A DNA stretch of 64,000 nt from Mesorhizobium sp. M9A.F.Ca.ET.002.03.1.2 (GTDB lineage: Bacteria; Pseudomonadota; Alphaproteobacteria; Rhizobiales; Rhizobiaceae). Below are positions 8,285 through 18,271 of this stretch, in pieces. The notes under the pieces were generated by a model. It was not told the DNA's origin. It did no database searches and saw nothing but the letters and a program-made list of their open reading frames with translations. Each line of letters starts with the position of its first letter. Positions within the stretch are counted from its first letter, which is position 1. The stretch spans positions 4,891,001-4,955,000 of the forward strand of contig NZ_CP034443.1 in NCBI RefSeq assembly GCF_003952365.1. Direction: 5' to 3'. Both the position numbers and the translations under genes were made by a program.

Positions 8285-9850
8285 GTGAGTGCAAATCAGG
8301 ACGGCGCAAACCTGCTCGAGGTTCGTGGCCTCACCAAGGTATTCGGCACGCTGACGGCGTGCGACCATATCGATCTCAACGTCGCAAGAGGCGAAATCCA
8401 CGCGTTGCTCGGCGAGAATGGCGCCGGCAAGTCGACGCTCGTCAAAATGCTGTTCGGAACGTTGGAGCCCAATTCGGGCGAGATTTTATGGAACGGTCAG
8501 GCGGTGACGATCACCAGTCCCGGCTTTGCGAAGAAGCTAGGCATCGGCATGGTGTTCCAGCATTTTTCGCTGTTCGAGGCACTGACGGCGGCCGAGAACA
8601 TCGCGCTGTCGCTGGATGACGGTTCGCCGATCAGCACGATCGCCGCGAAGGCGAGGGCGCTTTCCTACAGCTACGGCCTGCCGCTCGACCCGCAATCACT
8701 GGTAGGCGACCTGTCTGTCGGTGAGCGCCAGCGCATCGAGATCATCCGCTGCCTTCTGCAGACGCCGCAGCTCATCATTCTCGACGAGCCGACTTCGGTG
8801 CTGACGCCGCAGGAAGCCGACAAGCTGTTCGAGACGCTCGAACGGCTGCGCTCGGAAGGAAAGTCCATCCTCTACATTTCGCACCGGCTGGAAGAGGTCA
8901 AACGCATCTGCGACCGCGCCACGGTGCTGCGCCACGGCAAGGTGGTCGGCCATTGTAACCCGCGCAAGGAAACCGCGGCATCGCTGGCGCGCATGATGGT
9001 CGGCAACGACGTGCAGGCCGTGGTGCGCGCGCCGGCCGAGGGTATCGAGACCGCCCAGCCGCTGCTTGAAATCCGCGCGCTCAGCCGCAAGCCGGCAACG
9101 CCGTTCTCGATCCCGCTCAGGAACATCAACCTGACGGTACGCGCCGGCGAAGTGATCGGCATTGCAGGCGTCGCCGGCAACGGCCAGGGCGAGTTCTTCG
9201 AATCCGTCTCCGGCGAGGCGCTGCAGCAGGATGCCGCCTCGGTGCGCATCCGCGGCAAGGATGCCGGCGGTCTCAGCATCACCGGCAGGCGGCTGATGGG
9301 TGCCGCCTTCGTGCCGGAAGAGCGGCTCGGCCACGGCGCGGCGCCGCGCATGAAGCTTTCGGAAAACCTGCTGCTGTCGCGCCATGCCACCGACGGCAAG
9401 GTGTTCGTCGGCACCGGCGGAATGGTCAAAAGCGATGCGATCTATGCCGCTTCCCAGCGCATCATCGAGGCAATGGATGTACGCAAGAGCGCTCCGGACC
9501 CGGAGGCGGCAGCGCTTTCAGGCGGCAATCTGCAGAAATTCATCGTCGGCCGAGAGCTCGACCGCAGGCCTGATGTCATGGTCGTCAATCAGCCGACGTG
9601 GGGCGTCGACGCCGGTGCGGCCGCCCACATTCGCCAGACGCTGATCGGATTGGCACGCAGCGGCTCGGCAGTGCTGGTCATCAGCCAGGATCTCGACGAA
9701 TTGTTCGAGATATCCGACGCGATCGCCGTGATGCACAATGGCGAATTGTCGAAGCCTTTGCCGATCGCCGAGGCCACCTTCGAAAAGGTCGGGCTGCTGA
9801 TGGGCGGCGCCGAGCCCGGCCATGTCGAACACGCTCTGGAGACGTCATGA
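8285..9850 (+). CDS. BMP-type ABC transporter ATP-binding protein (two ATPase domains)
   Basis: A 521-residue protein made of two fused ATPase domains. The first has Walker A GENGAGKSTLVKMLFG, the signature LSVGERQRIEI and Walker B LIILDEPTSVLTPQE. The second has a degenerate Walker A (GVAGNGQGEFF), signature LSGGNLQKFIVGREL and a Walker B ending in QPTWGVDAGA. This layout is typical of sugar/nucleoside importers of the YufO/RbsA type. GTG 8285 is preferred over ATG 8273 because GGGAGG (8275-8280) is its ribosome-binding site. It heads a four-gene transport operon. Confidence 0.92.
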   Translation: MSANQDGANLLEVRGLTKVFGTLTACDHIDLNVARGEIHALLGENGAGKSTLVKMLFGTLEPNSGEILWNGQAVTITSPGFAKKLGIGMVFQHFSLFEALTAAENIALSLDDGSPISTIAAKARALSYSYGLPLDPQSLVGDLSVGERQRIEIIRCLLQTPQLIILDEPTSVLTPQEADKLFETLERLRSEGKSILYISHRLEEVKRICDRATVLRHGKVVGHCNPRKETAASLARMMVGNDVQAVVRAPAEGIETAQPLLEIRALSRKPATPFSIPLRNINLTVRAGEVIGIAGVAGNGQGEFFESVSGEALQQDAASVRIRGKDAGGLSITGRRLMGAAFVPEERLGHGAAPRMKLSENLLLSRHATDGKVFVGTGGMVKSDAIYAASQRIIEAMDVRKSAPDPEAAALSGGNLQKFIVGRELDRRPDVMVVNQPTWGVDAGAAAHIRQTLIGLARSGSAVLVISQDLDELFEISDAIAVMHNGELSKPLPIAEATFEKVGLLMGGAEPGHVEHALETS

Positions 9851-10977
9851 TGCGCCTCGAACTCATCAAACGCCCGCAGCGCTCCATGCTGTTCTCGGCG
9901 CTGTCGCCCTTCATTGCATTCATGCTGACGCTCATTGCCGGCGCCATCCTGTTCGCGCTGCTTGGCGTCAACCCTTTGAAGGCGTTCCAGATTTACTTCA
10001 TCGAGCCGGTCAGCCAGGTCTGGCAGCTGCATGAGCTGGCGATCAAGGCGGCACCGCTCATCCTGATCGGGGTCGGCCTATCGGTTTGCTACAGAGCCAA
10101 TATCTGGAACATCGGCGCAGAAGGCCAATTCATCCTGGGCGGCATCGTCGGCTCGATCATCCCGGTGCTGTTTCCGCAATTTGAAGGCCCGCTGGTGCTG
10201 CCGCTGATGCTGCTGTTCGGCATGGTCGGCGGCGCTGCCTACGCCGCCATTCCGGCCTTGCTCAAGACTCGCTTCAACACCAACGAGATCCTGACCAGCC
10301 TGATGCTGGTTTATGTCGCCCAACTCTTCCTCGACTGGCTGGTGCGCGGGCCGTGGCGCGATCCGAAGGGCTTCAATTTCCCGCAGACGATACAGTTCAA
10401 CGACTCGGCGATATTGCCGGAACTGATGCCAGCCTCCGGCCGCGCCAATTGGGGTTTCGTCTTCGCGCTGGTCGCAGCGGTGCTGATCTGGATCCTGATG
10501 AGCCGCATGCTGAAAGGCTTCGAGGTCCGCGTGCTCGGCTCGAGCCCCAGGGCAGGGCGCTTCGCCGGCTTCGGCATCAACCGGGTGGTATTCTTCGCCT
10601 TCATGCTGTCGGGTGCACTGGCCGGACTTGCCGGAATTTCGGAAGTCTCCGGCGCCATCGGCCAGCTGCAGCCGGTCATTTCGCCTGGCTACGGCTTCAC
10701 CGCCATCATCGTGGCGTTCCTCGGCCGGCTCAATCCGCTGGGCATCGTCGCCGCCGGCCTGGTGCTGGCGCTGACCTATCTCGGCGGCGAGGCGGTGCAA
10801 AGCGCGCTCGGCATCTCCGACAAGGTGGCGCGCGTGTTCCAGGGCATGCTCCTGTTCTTCGTGCTCGGCTGCGACACGCTCATTCACTACCGCATTCGCC
10901 TGATCGGCCCTGCGGTATCGGAATCAGGGGCCACGCCGAAGCTTGAAGCCGCGCCGAAACTGGAGGAGGTCCGCTGA
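9847..10977 (+). CDS. BMP-type ABC transporter permease 1
   Basis: A 376-residue permease of the BPD_transp_2 family, with about ten hydrophobic segments including YRANIWNIGAEGQFILGGIV and FNTNEILTSLMLVYVAQL, characteristic of the YufP-like subunit of nucleoside/BMP transporters. The start overlaps the ATPase gene stop by 4 bases (ATGA), which indicates translational coupling. It would pair with the next permease to form the channel. Confidence 0.92.
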   Translation: MMRLELIKRPQRSMLFSALSPFIAFMLTLIAGAILFALLGVNPLKAFQIYFIEPVSQVWQLHELAIKAAPLILIGVGLSVCYRANIWNIGAEGQFILGGIVGSIIPVLFPQFEGPLVLPLMLLFGMVGGAAYAAIPALLKTRFNTNEILTSLMLVYVAQLFLDWLVRGPWRDPKGFNFPQTIQFNDSAILPELMPASGRANWGFVFALVAAVLIWILMSRMLKGFEVRVLGSSPRAGRFAGFGINRVVFFAFMLSGALAGLAGISEVSGAIGQLQPVISPGYGFTAIIVAFLGRLNPLGIVAAGLVLALTYLGGEAVQSALGISDKVARVFQGMLLFFVLGCDTLIHYRIRLIGPAVSESGATPKLEAAPKLEEVR

Positions 10978-11897
10978 TGGACATCACCGTCAACATACTT
11001 TTGACCATTGCAACCGCGGCGACGCCTTTGCTGATCGCGGCGATCGGCGAACTGGTGGTGGAACGTTCCGGCGTGCTCAATCTCGGTGTCGAAGGGATGA
11101 TGATCATGGGGGCGGTCGGCGGTTTCGGCGCCGGTTATCTCACGGGATCGCCGTGGATCGGGTTGTTGGCGGCGATCGCCCTGGGCGCGGTGTTTTCGTT
11201 GCTGTTCGCCGTCATGACGCTGTCGCTGGCCACCAACCAGGTGGCCACGGGCCTGTCGCTGACATTGCTCGGCCTCGGTCTTTCCGGCATGATGGGAACC
11301 AGCTTTGTCGGCCAGCCCGGCGCGAGGCTGCCAAACCTCGACATTCCAGGCCTGACAGCGATCCCCGTCGTCGGCAGGCTGTTATTCGGCCAGGACCCGA
11401 TCTTCTATATCTCGATCGCATTGACCGCCGCCGTCATGTGGTTCCTGTTCAAGACCCGCACCGGGCTCACGCTGCGGTCGATCGGCGACAGCCATACATC
11501 GGCCCATGCGCTTGGCATCCACGTCATCCGCTACCGCTATCTGGCGGTGATCTTCGGCGGCGCCTGTGCCGGCCTTGCCGGGGGCCACCTGTCGCTGGTC
11601 TATACGCCGCAATGGGTGGAGAACATGACCGCCGGACGCGGCTGGATCGCGCTGGCGCTGGTCGTGTTCGCATCATGGCGGCCATGGCGTGTGCTGGCTG
11701 GCGCCTATATCTTCGGCGCGGTATGGATCGGCCAGCTTCATGCACAGGCTTTTGGCATTCCGGTTCCCTCGCAACTGCTTTCTTCGTTGCCCTATCTGGC
11801 AACCATCGTGGTTCTCGTTCTAATCTCGCGCAACAAGCGTTTGACGATGATGAACACACCGGCTTCCTTGGGGCAGCCATTCGTTCCGGATCGTTGA
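10977..11897 (+). CDS. BMP-type ABC transporter permease 2
   Basis: A 306-residue permease of the same family (YufQ-like). [20 protein letters not shown] and [20 protein letters not shown] are the characteristic segments. It shares one base with the preceding gene (TGATG), with GGAGGAG just upstream as ribosome-binding site. Confidence 0.92.
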   Translation: MDITVNILLTIATAATPLLIAAIGELVVERSGVLNLGVEGMMIMGAVGGFGAGYLTGSPWIGLLAAIALGAVFSLLFAVMTLSLATNQVATGLSLTLLGLGLSGMMGTSFVGQPGARLPNLDIPGLTAIPVVGRLLFGQDPIFYISIALTAAVMWFLFKTRTGLTLRSIGDSHTSAHALGIHVIRYRYLAVIFGGACAGLAGGHLSLVYTPQWVENMTAGRGWIALALVVFASWRPWRVLAGAYIFGAVWIGQLHAQAFGIPVPSQLLSSLPYLATIVVLVLISRNKRLTMMNTPASLGQPFVPDR

Positions 11898-11948
11898 CAA
11901 TAAAAGACAGACGGGAAGCTCCAAGGCTTAACTCAGAGAGGTAACACG

Positions 11949-13016
11949 ATGAAAAAACTGCTTATTGCGCTGGTGACGACGGCGGCGACATTGTCGCTGG
12001 CGGCGACCGCCGAAGCTCAGGAAAAGCTGAAAGCCTGTTGGGTCTATACCGGCCCGATCGGCGATTTCGGCTATTCGTACCAGCATGACCAGGGCCGCCT
12101 GGACGTAGAAAAGGCGCTCGGCGACAAGGTCGAGACCGCGTACTTGGAGAACGTCTCCGAGGGTCCCGATGCCGATCGTGCGTTCGAGCGCCTGGCGCGC
12201 GAAGGATGCAAGATCATCTTCGGCACCTCCTTCGGCTTCATGGACCCCGAAGTGAAGGTTGCCAAGAAATTCCCCGACGTGATGTTCGAGCACGCGACCG
12301 GCTACAAGACATCGGACAATCTCGGCATCTACAACGCGCGTTTCTATGAAGGCCGCTACATTCTCGGCCAGATCGCCGCCAAGCAATCGAAGTCGGGCGT
12401 CGCGGGCTACATCGTTTCGTTCCCGATCCCCGAAGTGGTGATGGGCATCAATTCCTTCATGCTCGGCGCCCAGTCGATCAACCCGGACTTCAAGGCGAAG
12501 ATCGTCTGGGTCAATTCATGGTTCGATCCGGGCAAGGAAGCCGACGCCGCCAAGGCTCTGTTCGACCAGGGTGCCGACATCATCGTCCAGCACACCGACT
12601 CGACCGCTGCCCTGCAAGTCGCCGAAGAGCGCGGCCTGCAGGGGTTCGGTCAGTCTTCGGACATGATCAAGTTCGCTCCCAAGGCGCAGTTGACCTCGAT
12701 CGTCGACGACTGGGGGCCGTATTATATCAGCCGGGTGAAGGCCGCGCTCGACGGCACATGGAAGCCCGGCAATGTCTGGCTGGGCATCAAGGACGGCGCC
12801 GTTAAAATGGCCGCTTACACCAACATGCCCGACGACGTGAAGGCGATGGCGCAAGCCACCGAAAAGAAGATCGTCGACGGCTGGAACCCCTTCACCGGGC
12901 CGATTGCCAAGCAGGACGGAACGCCGTGGCTGAAGGAAGGGGAAGTCGCGGACGACGGCACGCTGCTCGGCATGAATTTCTACATCAAAGGCGTCGACGA
13001 CAAGCTGCCGCAGTAA
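11949..13016 (+). CDS. BMP family substrate-binding lipoprotein-like protein
   Basis: A 355-residue periplasmic protein with a cleavable signal peptide (likely cut after AEA near residue 23). The mature start KLKACWVYTGPIGDFGYSYQHDQGR matches the BMP/PnrA family, which binds purine nucleosides or related solutes. There is no lipobox, so it is free in the periplasm. GAGAGG upstream is the ribosome-binding site. It is the last gene of the transport operon, 51 bases after permease 2, and ends at a clear terminator. The specificity is inferred from the family only. Confidence 0.9.
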   Translation: MKKLLIALVTTAATLSLAATAEAQEKLKACWVYTGPIGDFGYSYQHDQGRLDVEKALGDKVETAYLENVSEGPDADRAFERLAREGCKIIFGTSFGFMDPEVKVAKKFPDVMFEHATGYKTSDNLGIYNARFYEGRYILGQIAAKQSKSGVAGYIVSFPIPEVVMGINSFMLGAQSINPDFKAKIVWVNSWFDPGKEADAAKALFDQGADIIVQHTDSTAALQVAEERGLQGFGQSSDMIKFAPKAQLTSIVDDWGPYYISRVKAALDGTWKPGNVWLGIKDGAVKMAAYTNMPDDVKAMAQATEKKIVDGWNPFTGPIAKQDGTPWLKEGEVADDGTLLGMNFYIKGVDDKLPQ

Positions 13017-13050
13017 GGGCTAGCCGAGTTCACATAGCTAAATTGACAGG

Positions 13051-13078
13051 AAGGGCGCCGCACGGCGCCCTTTCTTTT
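13051..13078 (+). terminator. Rho-independent terminator of the BMP transporter operon
   Basis: The stem AAGGGCGCC / GGCGCCCTT with a 4-base loop is followed by TTTCTTTT, 34 bases after the binding-protein stop. The convergent rimO gene ends 15 bases further on. Confidence 0.88.
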
Positions 13079-13092
13079 AGAGTGGGATGAGG

Positions 13093-14406
13093 TCATACCG
13101 CCGAGCCGTAGAGGTCGTAAGCGTCGGCACGGTCGATCTTGACGGTGACGATGTCGCCGGCGCGCAATGGGCGCCGCGACTGGATATTCACCGAGCCGTC
13201 GATTTCGGGCGCGTCGTATTTGGTGCGGCCTTTCGCCGAGGTGCCATGCGCCTCGTCGATCAGGACGGGCAGGCGCTTGCCGACCTTCCTGGCGAGCTGC
13301 GTTGCCGAGATCTTCTGCTGGCGCTGCATGAAGCGGTGCCAGCGCGCCTCCTTGATCTCCTGCGGTACCTGTTCGAGGCCGAGATCGTTGGAGCGGGCGC
13401 CCCTAACCGGCTCGTATTTGAAACAGCCCGCGCGGTCGATCCTGGCTTCGTCCAGCCAGTCGAGCAGCATCTCGAAATCGTCATCCGTCTCGCCGGGGAA
13501 GCCGACGATGAAGGTGGAGCGGATCGCGAGGTCCGGACAGATTTCGCGCCAGCCGCGAATGCGCTCGAGCGTCTTTTCGCCATGGGCGGGCCGGCGCATG
13601 TTCTTCAGCACCTGCGGCGAGGCGTGCTGGAACGGGATGTCCAGATAGGGAAGGATCTTTCCTTCGGCCATCAGCGGGATGACATCGGCGACATGCGGGT
13701 AGGGGTAGACATAGTGCATGCGCACCCAGACGCCGAGCTTACCGAGTTCCTCCGACAGATCGAGGAATTTTGCCCGCACTTCGCGATCGCCGAACTGGCT
13801 TGCCTGGTATTTGATGTCGATGCCGTAGGCGCTGGTGTCCTGCGAAATGACCAGGATCTCCTTGACGCCGGCCTTGGCCAGTTTCTCGGCCTCGCGCAGC
13901 ACGTCGGCCGCCGGCCGCGAGACGAGATCGCCGCGCAGCGCCGGGATGATGCAGAAGGTGCAGCGGTTGTTGCAGCCCTCCGAAATCTTGAGATAGGCAT
14001 AGTGGCGCGGCGTGAGCTTGACGCCTTGCGGCGGCAAAAGGTCGACATAGGGATCGTGGCTCGGGGGTGCGGCCTCATGCACCGCAGCCATCACGCTCTC
14101 ATAGGCCTGCGGACCGGTGATGGCGAGAACGTTTGGGTGCTTTTCGCGGATGACGTCGGGCTCGGCGCCGAGGCACCCGGTGACGATGACCCTGCCGTTC
14201 TCCGAAAGCGCGGAGCCGATGGCATTGAGCGATTCGTCGCGTGCCGAATCGAGAAAGCCGCAGGTGTTGACGACGACCAGATCGGCGCCATCATGCTTGC
14301 GCGCGATCTCATAGCCCTCGGCGCGTAGGCGCGTGATGATGCGCTCCGAGTCCACGAGGGCCTTCGGGCATCCAAGGCTGACGAAGCTGACGCGAGGGGC
14401 GGACAT
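13093..14406 (-). CDS. rimO: Ribosomal protein uS12 methylthiotransferase RimO
   Basis: A 437-residue radical-SAM enzyme that adds a methylthio group to an aspartate of ribosomal protein S12. The N-terminal UPF0004 domain has the three cluster cysteines ([28 protein letters not shown]), the radical-SAM motif is CNNRCTFC, and a C-terminal TRAM domain ends the protein. [16 protein letters not shown] is also typical. The start ATG 14406 ([15 protein letters not shown]) is where the conserved domain begins; the frame is open upstream but not credible. Confidence 0.95.
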   Translation of the reverse strand: MSAPRVSFVSLGCPKALVDSERIITRLRAEGYEIARKHDGADLVVVNTCGFLDSARDESLNAIGSALSENGRVIVTGCLGAEPDVIREKHPNVLAITGPQAYESVMAAVHEAAPPSHDPYVDLLPPQGVKLTPRHYAYLKISEGCNNRCTFCIIPALRGDLVSRPAADVLREAEKLAKAGVKEILVISQDTSAYGIDIKYQASQFGDREVRAKFLDLSEELGKLGVWVRMHYVYPYPHVADVIPLMAEGKILPYLDIPFQHASPQVLKNMRRPAHGEKTLERIRGWREICPDLAIRSTFIVGFPGETDDDFEMLLDWLDEARIDRAGCFKYEPVRGARSNDLGLEQVPQEIKEARWHRFMQRQQKISATQLARKVGKRLPVLIDEAHGTSAKGRTKYDAPEIDGSVNIQSRRPLRAGDIVTVKIDRADAYDLYGSAV

Positions 14407-14541
14407 AAAGGTTTTCCGGCTTTTTGGGATTTGGCGGCGCAGTACCACACTTATTGCGGCATTGGTATGGCCCGCGGCAGCCGCGACGAAACGCACGATG
14501 AATGTATCTGTTGCGATGGTGGAAGCACGTGACAGGTGGCG

Positions 14542-15201
14542 TCAACTCACCGCGTTGTTCACATGTGGCCAGACTTCCATCGCGCCTCGATAGACCATGT
14601 CGAGCGCGACATAGAGGATGATCAGCAGGCCGATATAGGCGATCCAGCGGTGGCGGTGCAGCAGCCTGGCGATGAAGCTTGCGGCAAGACCCATCAGCGC
14701 GATCGACAGAACCAGGCCGATGATCAGCACGGAGAAATGATCGCGCGCTGCACCAGCGACCGCCAGCACATTGTCGAGCGACATCGAGACGTCGGCGACG
14801 ACGATCTGCAGCGCGGCCTGGCCCAGCGTCTTGCGCGGCGCCTTGCCGGCCACTGCATTATCCTTGTCGAAATCGGAATCGGCCAGCGCCTCGGTCGCTT
14901 CCAATTCGTCGGCCTGGGAGGTGCGCAGTTCGCGCCACATCTTCCAGCAAACCCACAAAAGCAGGATGCCACCGGCCAGCAGCAGGCCGACGATCAAGAG
15001 CAGTTGAACGGTTACCGCTGCAAAACATATGCGCAGCACGGTCGCCGCCAGCACGCCGATGAGGATGGCCTTCTTGCGCTGTTCGGCCGGCAGGCCGGCC
15101 GCGGCAAGGCCGATGACGATAGCGTTGTCGCCTGCAAGTACGAGGTCGATGGCGATAACCTGGAGCAGGGCCGAGAAGCCTGCGGCGGTAAAAATTTCCA
15201 T
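14542..15201 (-). CDS. TerC family membrane protein (probable metal ion exporter)
   Basis: About 219 residues, with an N-terminal LVLAGDNAIVIGLAAAGLP and a second ADVSMSLDNVLAVAGAA, the duplicated acidic membrane motifs of the TerC family (YjbE-like). Family members export manganese or affect metal homeostasis. Seven hydrophobic segments are visible, with a charged loop near 95-120. ATG 15201 is chosen; a TTG one codon earlier is possible, and AAGGA lies upstream. No convincing yybP-ykoY manganese riboswitch was found in the leader. An inverted repeat ACGTGT/ACACGT lies at 15259-15279. Confidence 0.88.
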   Translation of the reverse strand: MEIFTAAGFSALLQVIAIDLVLAGDNAIVIGLAAAGLPAEQRKKAILIGVLAATVLRICFAAVTVQLLLIVGLLLAGGILLLWVCWKMWRELRTSQADELEATEALADSDFDKDNAVAGKAPRKTLGQAALQIVVADVSMSLDNVLAVAGAARDHFSVLIIGLVLSIALMGLAASFIARLLHRHRWIAYIGLLIILYVALDMVYRGAMEVWPHVNNAVS

Positions 15202-15470
15202 CAACCGGAAGTTCCTTGCTTGTTCGCCGAGCGTCGCGCTGAATACCCCGACGCCCTAACGTGTCTGGTTCACACACGTCAAGAGATTGCTTGGAACAGG
15301 TGGGCAGCGAAGCCAGATCGCTTCAGGCTCGCACTGCCCGTCGCCCAGCGCTCCACAAGCAATACCTTGACATGTGACAGCAGGTATGCTAGGAATTTAT
15401 TCATGGTGCTGATTTGCGCCAACGATTCGGGTTTTGATACCTGGCGATTTCTCCTGGTGCTTCGCAATCG

Positions 15471-16241
15471 TCACATCTGCACGGACATTCCGCCGTCAAC
15501 GGTCAGAACATGCCCGTTGACGAAGGATGCCGCATCGCTGGCCAGGAAAAGGGCGGCGCCGGCGACTTCCTCCGGCCGTCCCCAGCGTTGCAGGGGAACC
15601 CGCTGGCGAGCGAAGGAAAGCATGTCGGGATCTTCGGCCAGCGCGGCATTGGTCTCGGTAGCGAACATCCCCGGGGCGATTGCGTTGCTGGTTATCCCGT
15701 GCACGCCGTATTCGACGGCCATGCTGCGCATCAGGCCGGTCAGCCCTTGCTTGGCAGCGGGATAGACGGCATCGCCCGGACGTGCCATCTCGCCAACGAT
15801 CGAAGTGACGGAGATCAGCCGGCCATAGCCTTGCGCCTTCATGATTTCCGCCGCATCCCGCGACAGTGAGATCGCCGAGAGCAGATCCGTCCGGATCAAC
15901 TCAAGGATATCGTCATCCCCGAATGCCACGAGCGGCCTCCTGTCGCGGGCGCCGACATTGTTGACAAGGATGTCCAACCGGCCGCGGGTCCGGCGGATAT
16001 CCGCGATCACAGCACGGCCGGCCGCCACATCCGCTATGTCGAAGGCCGCCGCCTGGGCACTGCCGCCGCCCTTCGCGATGACGGCGACGGCGCCATTGAG
16101 CACAGCGGCCGTACGTCCGGTCACAACCACATGAGCTCCCGCTTCGGCAAAGGCGCGCGCGATCTCGAAGCCGAGCCCGCGTCCGCCTCCGGTAATGAGC
16201 GCCACACGCCCAGCCAAGGAAAATCTGTCGAAAATGCTCAT
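15471..16241 (-). CDS. SDR family oxidoreductase (gluconate 5-dehydrogenase-like)
   Basis: A 256-residue short-chain dehydrogenase. The NAD(P) motif TGGGRGLGFEIARAFAEAGA lies near residues 17-36, LVNNVGA follows, the active-site serine is in SVTSIVGEMARPGDAVYPAAKQG with the Y-x3-K pair, and VDGGMSVQM closes the protein. The opening MSIFDRFSLAGRVALITGGG resembles gluconate 5-dehydrogenases, but substrate specificity in this superfamily cannot be read from sequence. ATG 16241 is chosen over an upstream ATG because the fold starts there. It is divergent from the AraC-type gene. Confidence 0.87.
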   Translation of the reverse strand: MSIFDRFSLAGRVALITGGGRGLGFEIARAFAEAGAHVVVTGRTAAVLNGAVAVIAKGGGSAQAAAFDIADVAAGRAVIADIRRTRGRLDILVNNVGARDRRPLVAFGDDDILELIRTDLLSAISLSRDAAEIMKAQGYGRLISVTSIVGEMARPGDAVYPAAKQGLTGLMRSMAVEYGVHGITSNAIAPGMFATETNAALAEDPDMLSFARQRVPLQRWGRPEEVAGAALFLASDAASFVNGHVLTVDGGMSVQM

Positions 16242-16441
16242 GCCAAGCGGTCCTCTGCAGGAATAGGGATAGTGAAAACGACGCCATGCTGCAATCGGTG
16301 GCTGCGTCGCGGAACGGCGTGGAATCGTCAGCCATGATGGACAAGACGACGCTTGATCAAGGATGGGGTTGATGCAAGCCGCCATCGCAATAGGTTACGG
16401 GCCGACGATGCCTGCGAACGTATCCCTCACAGGAGAGGCTC

Positions 16442-17239
16442 GTGACGTCTGACGACAACACACCCGTTCTTTCCGGGGCGCCCATCCTTTCCGGGGTGAT
16501 CGGAGAATACCGCGAGTTCGATCCTCCGGCGGCACTCGAAGGGCATTTCCGGTGTGTCTGGTCCAATACGCTGAGACCGGGCGCGGGGCGCCTATCGGCC
16601 GTGGTCCCCGACGGCTGCGTCGACATCACCTGGATCGATGGCGAGCTGGTGGTGGCGGGTCCCGACGTGGCCGTTGCCCTCTCTGCGCTGACACCCGGCT
16701 CTACGGTGATCGGCACCCGCTTCCGCCCGGGTGCGGCATGCCGGTGGCTCGGCCTGCCGATGTCGGAGATCGTCGGCAGCCGGCTGGCGCTCGGCCACTT
16801 CTGGGGCGCGCTGGCGCGCGAAATCGCCCAGAGAATCGGTGATGCATCCTCCACGGCGGAGCGGATGCGGGCGATGCAAGCGGCACTCTCCAGGCTCGCG
16901 CCCGATGTCGAGCCGCCGCCTCCGGACATGGGATTTGCCTTCAACGCGCTGAAAACGGAATCTGCCGGGCCGGGCATGGCGGTGATCCTCGACCGGCTGG
17001 ACGTCAGCCCGCGAACGCTTCGCCGCCGCTGTCAGGAGGCTTTCGGCTATGGCCCGAAGACGCTTGACCGCATCCTCCGTTTCCAGCGGTTTCTGAACCT
17101 GGCGCAGCAATCCGCCGAGCCGCGCCTGGCCGATCTTGCGTTCGATACGGGCTATTCCGACCAGGCTCATCTCACGCGCGAGGTGCGGCGCCTGTCGGGT
17201 TTCTCGCCCGCAACGGTCCTGCGGCAGCTCGGCGCCTGA
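16442..17239 (+). CDS. AraC family transcriptional regulator (DUF6597 sensor domain)
   Basis: A 265-residue protein. The N-terminal part (about 15-150), with GHFRCVWSNTL and VVPDGCVDITWIDGEL, matches the DUF6597 domain often fused to AraC regulators. The C-terminal 90 residues carry the double helix-turn-helix, including LRRRCQEAFGYGPKTLDRILRF and ADLAFDTGYSDQAHLTREVR. It starts at GTG 16442 behind GGAGAGG. SRPBCC and VOC genes follow on the same strand at 68 and 29 bases spacing, so it may control its own small operon. Confidence 0.9.
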   Translation: MTSDDNTPVLSGAPILSGVIGEYREFDPPAALEGHFRCVWSNTLRPGAGRLSAVVPDGCVDITWIDGELVVAGPDVAVALSALTPGSTVIGTRFRPGAACRWLGLPMSEIVGSRLALGHFWGALAREIAQRIGDASSTAERMRAMQAALSRLAPDVEPPPPDMGFAFNALKTESAGPGMAVILDRLDVSPRTLRRRCQEAFGYGPKTLDRILRFQRFLNLAQQSAEPRLADLAFDTGYSDQAHLTREVRRLSGFSPATVLRQLGA

Positions 17240-17307
17240 ACTGGCCGTTTCGTTCAATACGTCATCGCCGTATCCGTCTAGTCTGCCTTCAATCGAAGGA
17301 GGCAGAT

Positions 17308-17706
17308 ATGACCATCTACAAATCCCGCATCATCACCGTGTCCGTCGACCGGGACTGGCGCGAAATCTATGACTTCGCCTCCATCCCGGAGAATTTCCAG
17401 CGCTGGGCGGCAGGCCTCGGCCGACGCTTCGAGAAATCGGGCGAGGACTGGACGGCGGAGGACCCCGACGGCCGGCTCATCCGCATCCGCTTCTCCCGGC
17501 CCAACGAATTCGGTGTCCTCGATCACATCGTCTTTGCCGAGGGCAAGGAAACCCGCAATGCGGTGCGCGTGGTTCCCAACGGCACCGGCGCGGAGGTCAT
17601 GTTCACGCTTCTGAAGACGCCGGACATGACCGAGGAGACGTTCACCGCCGACGCCGCCGCGGTGCAGCGCGACCTCAACACCCTGAAGGCAATGCTCGAA
17701 CGCTGA
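17308..17706 (+). CDS. SRPBCC family protein
   Basis: A 132-residue soluble protein, MTIYKSRIITVSVDRDWREIYDFASIPENF..., with the START/Bet v1-like pattern of a conserved Trp followed by late-strand EVMFTLLKTPDMTEETF and a long C-terminal helix. Such proteins bind hydrophobic ligands or act as small cyclases and hydrolases; the ligand is unknown. AGGAGG precedes the start. It lies between the AraC regulator and a VOC protein gene, in a cluster order seen in many proteobacteria. Confidence 0.82.
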   Translation: MTIYKSRIITVSVDRDWREIYDFASIPENFQRWAAGLGRRFEKSGEDWTAEDPDGRLIRIRFSRPNEFGVLDHIVFAEGKETRNAVRVVPNGTGAEVMFTLLKTPDMTEETFTADAAAVQRDLNTLKAMLER

Positions 17707-17735
17707 GCCGCCAAAGACCACGAAAGGAGAAGATC

Positions 17736-18092
17736 ATGGCCAAATCAAGCAACGACAAACGCATCGACTATGTCGAGTTTTCCGTCAGCGACATCGCGCG
17801 CTCGCGCGACTTCTATGGCAAGGCCTTCGGCTGGTCCTTCAAGGACTACGGGCCGAGCTATTGCGAGTTCAACGACGGCCGCCTGTTCGGCGGCTTTGCT
17901 CTCGGCGGCCAGAAAAAGACGGCGGGCGGACCGCTGGTGATCCTCTATGCCGACAGGCTGGACGAGACCCAGCGTCGCGTCGAGGAGGTTGGCGGGAAGA
18001 TCGTCAAGCCCGCCTATTCCTTCCCAGGCGGCCGGCGCTTCCACTTTTCCGATCCGGACGGCTACGAACTTGCGGTGTGGTCGAACAAGTGA
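17736..18092 (+). CDS. VOC (glyoxalase/bleomycin resistance) family protein
   Basis: A 118-residue single VOC domain: DYVEFSVSDIARSRDFYGKAFGW at the start and FHFSDPDGYELAVWSN at the end, with the paired beta-alpha-beta pattern. Family members are metal-dependent lyases, dioxygenases or drug-binding proteins. The usual first metal ligand (His at the first strand) is Glu here (YVEFSV), and the terminal Glu of YELAVW is present. GAAAGGAG lies upstream. It ends the AraC/SRPBCC/VOC cluster. Confidence 0.85.
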   Translation: MAKSSNDKRIDYVEFSVSDIARSRDFYGKAFGWSFKDYGPSYCEFNDGRLFGGFALGGQKKTAGGPLVILYADRLDETQRRVEEVGGKIVKPAYSFPGGRRFHFSDPDGYELAVWSNK

Positions 18093-18107
18093 GGAACCTG
18101 GGGAGGG

Positions 18108-18140
18108 GAGGCGTCGAGCCGAGCCCGGCGCCTCTCTTTT
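18108..18140 (+). terminator. Possible terminator after the VOC gene
   Basis: GAGGCG (18108-18113) pairs with CGCCTC (18129-18134), followed by TCTTTT. The stem is short and the loop long, so the call is tentative. Confidence 0.35.
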
Positions 18141-18271
18141 CGAATGGATTGTGCGTGCAATCGGGAACAATGCCGTTTCCTGGCGCGAAGTCGAAGATGC
18201 TTCGGCTCATGTCAGGCGCTCGCCGACACCTACCTGGCGGCTGGCTTTAGTCCTTGCTCGTGCTGAAGCGC

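Noticed and set aside
15202..15300. Manganese (yybP-ykoY) riboswitch before the TerC gene
   Set aside because: The conserved GGGGAGUA-like core and paired elements could not be found in the leader.
15279..15467. 62-codon minus-strand frame between the TerC and SDR genes
   Set aside because: No ribosome-binding site or domain; the sequence does not look protein-like beyond chance.
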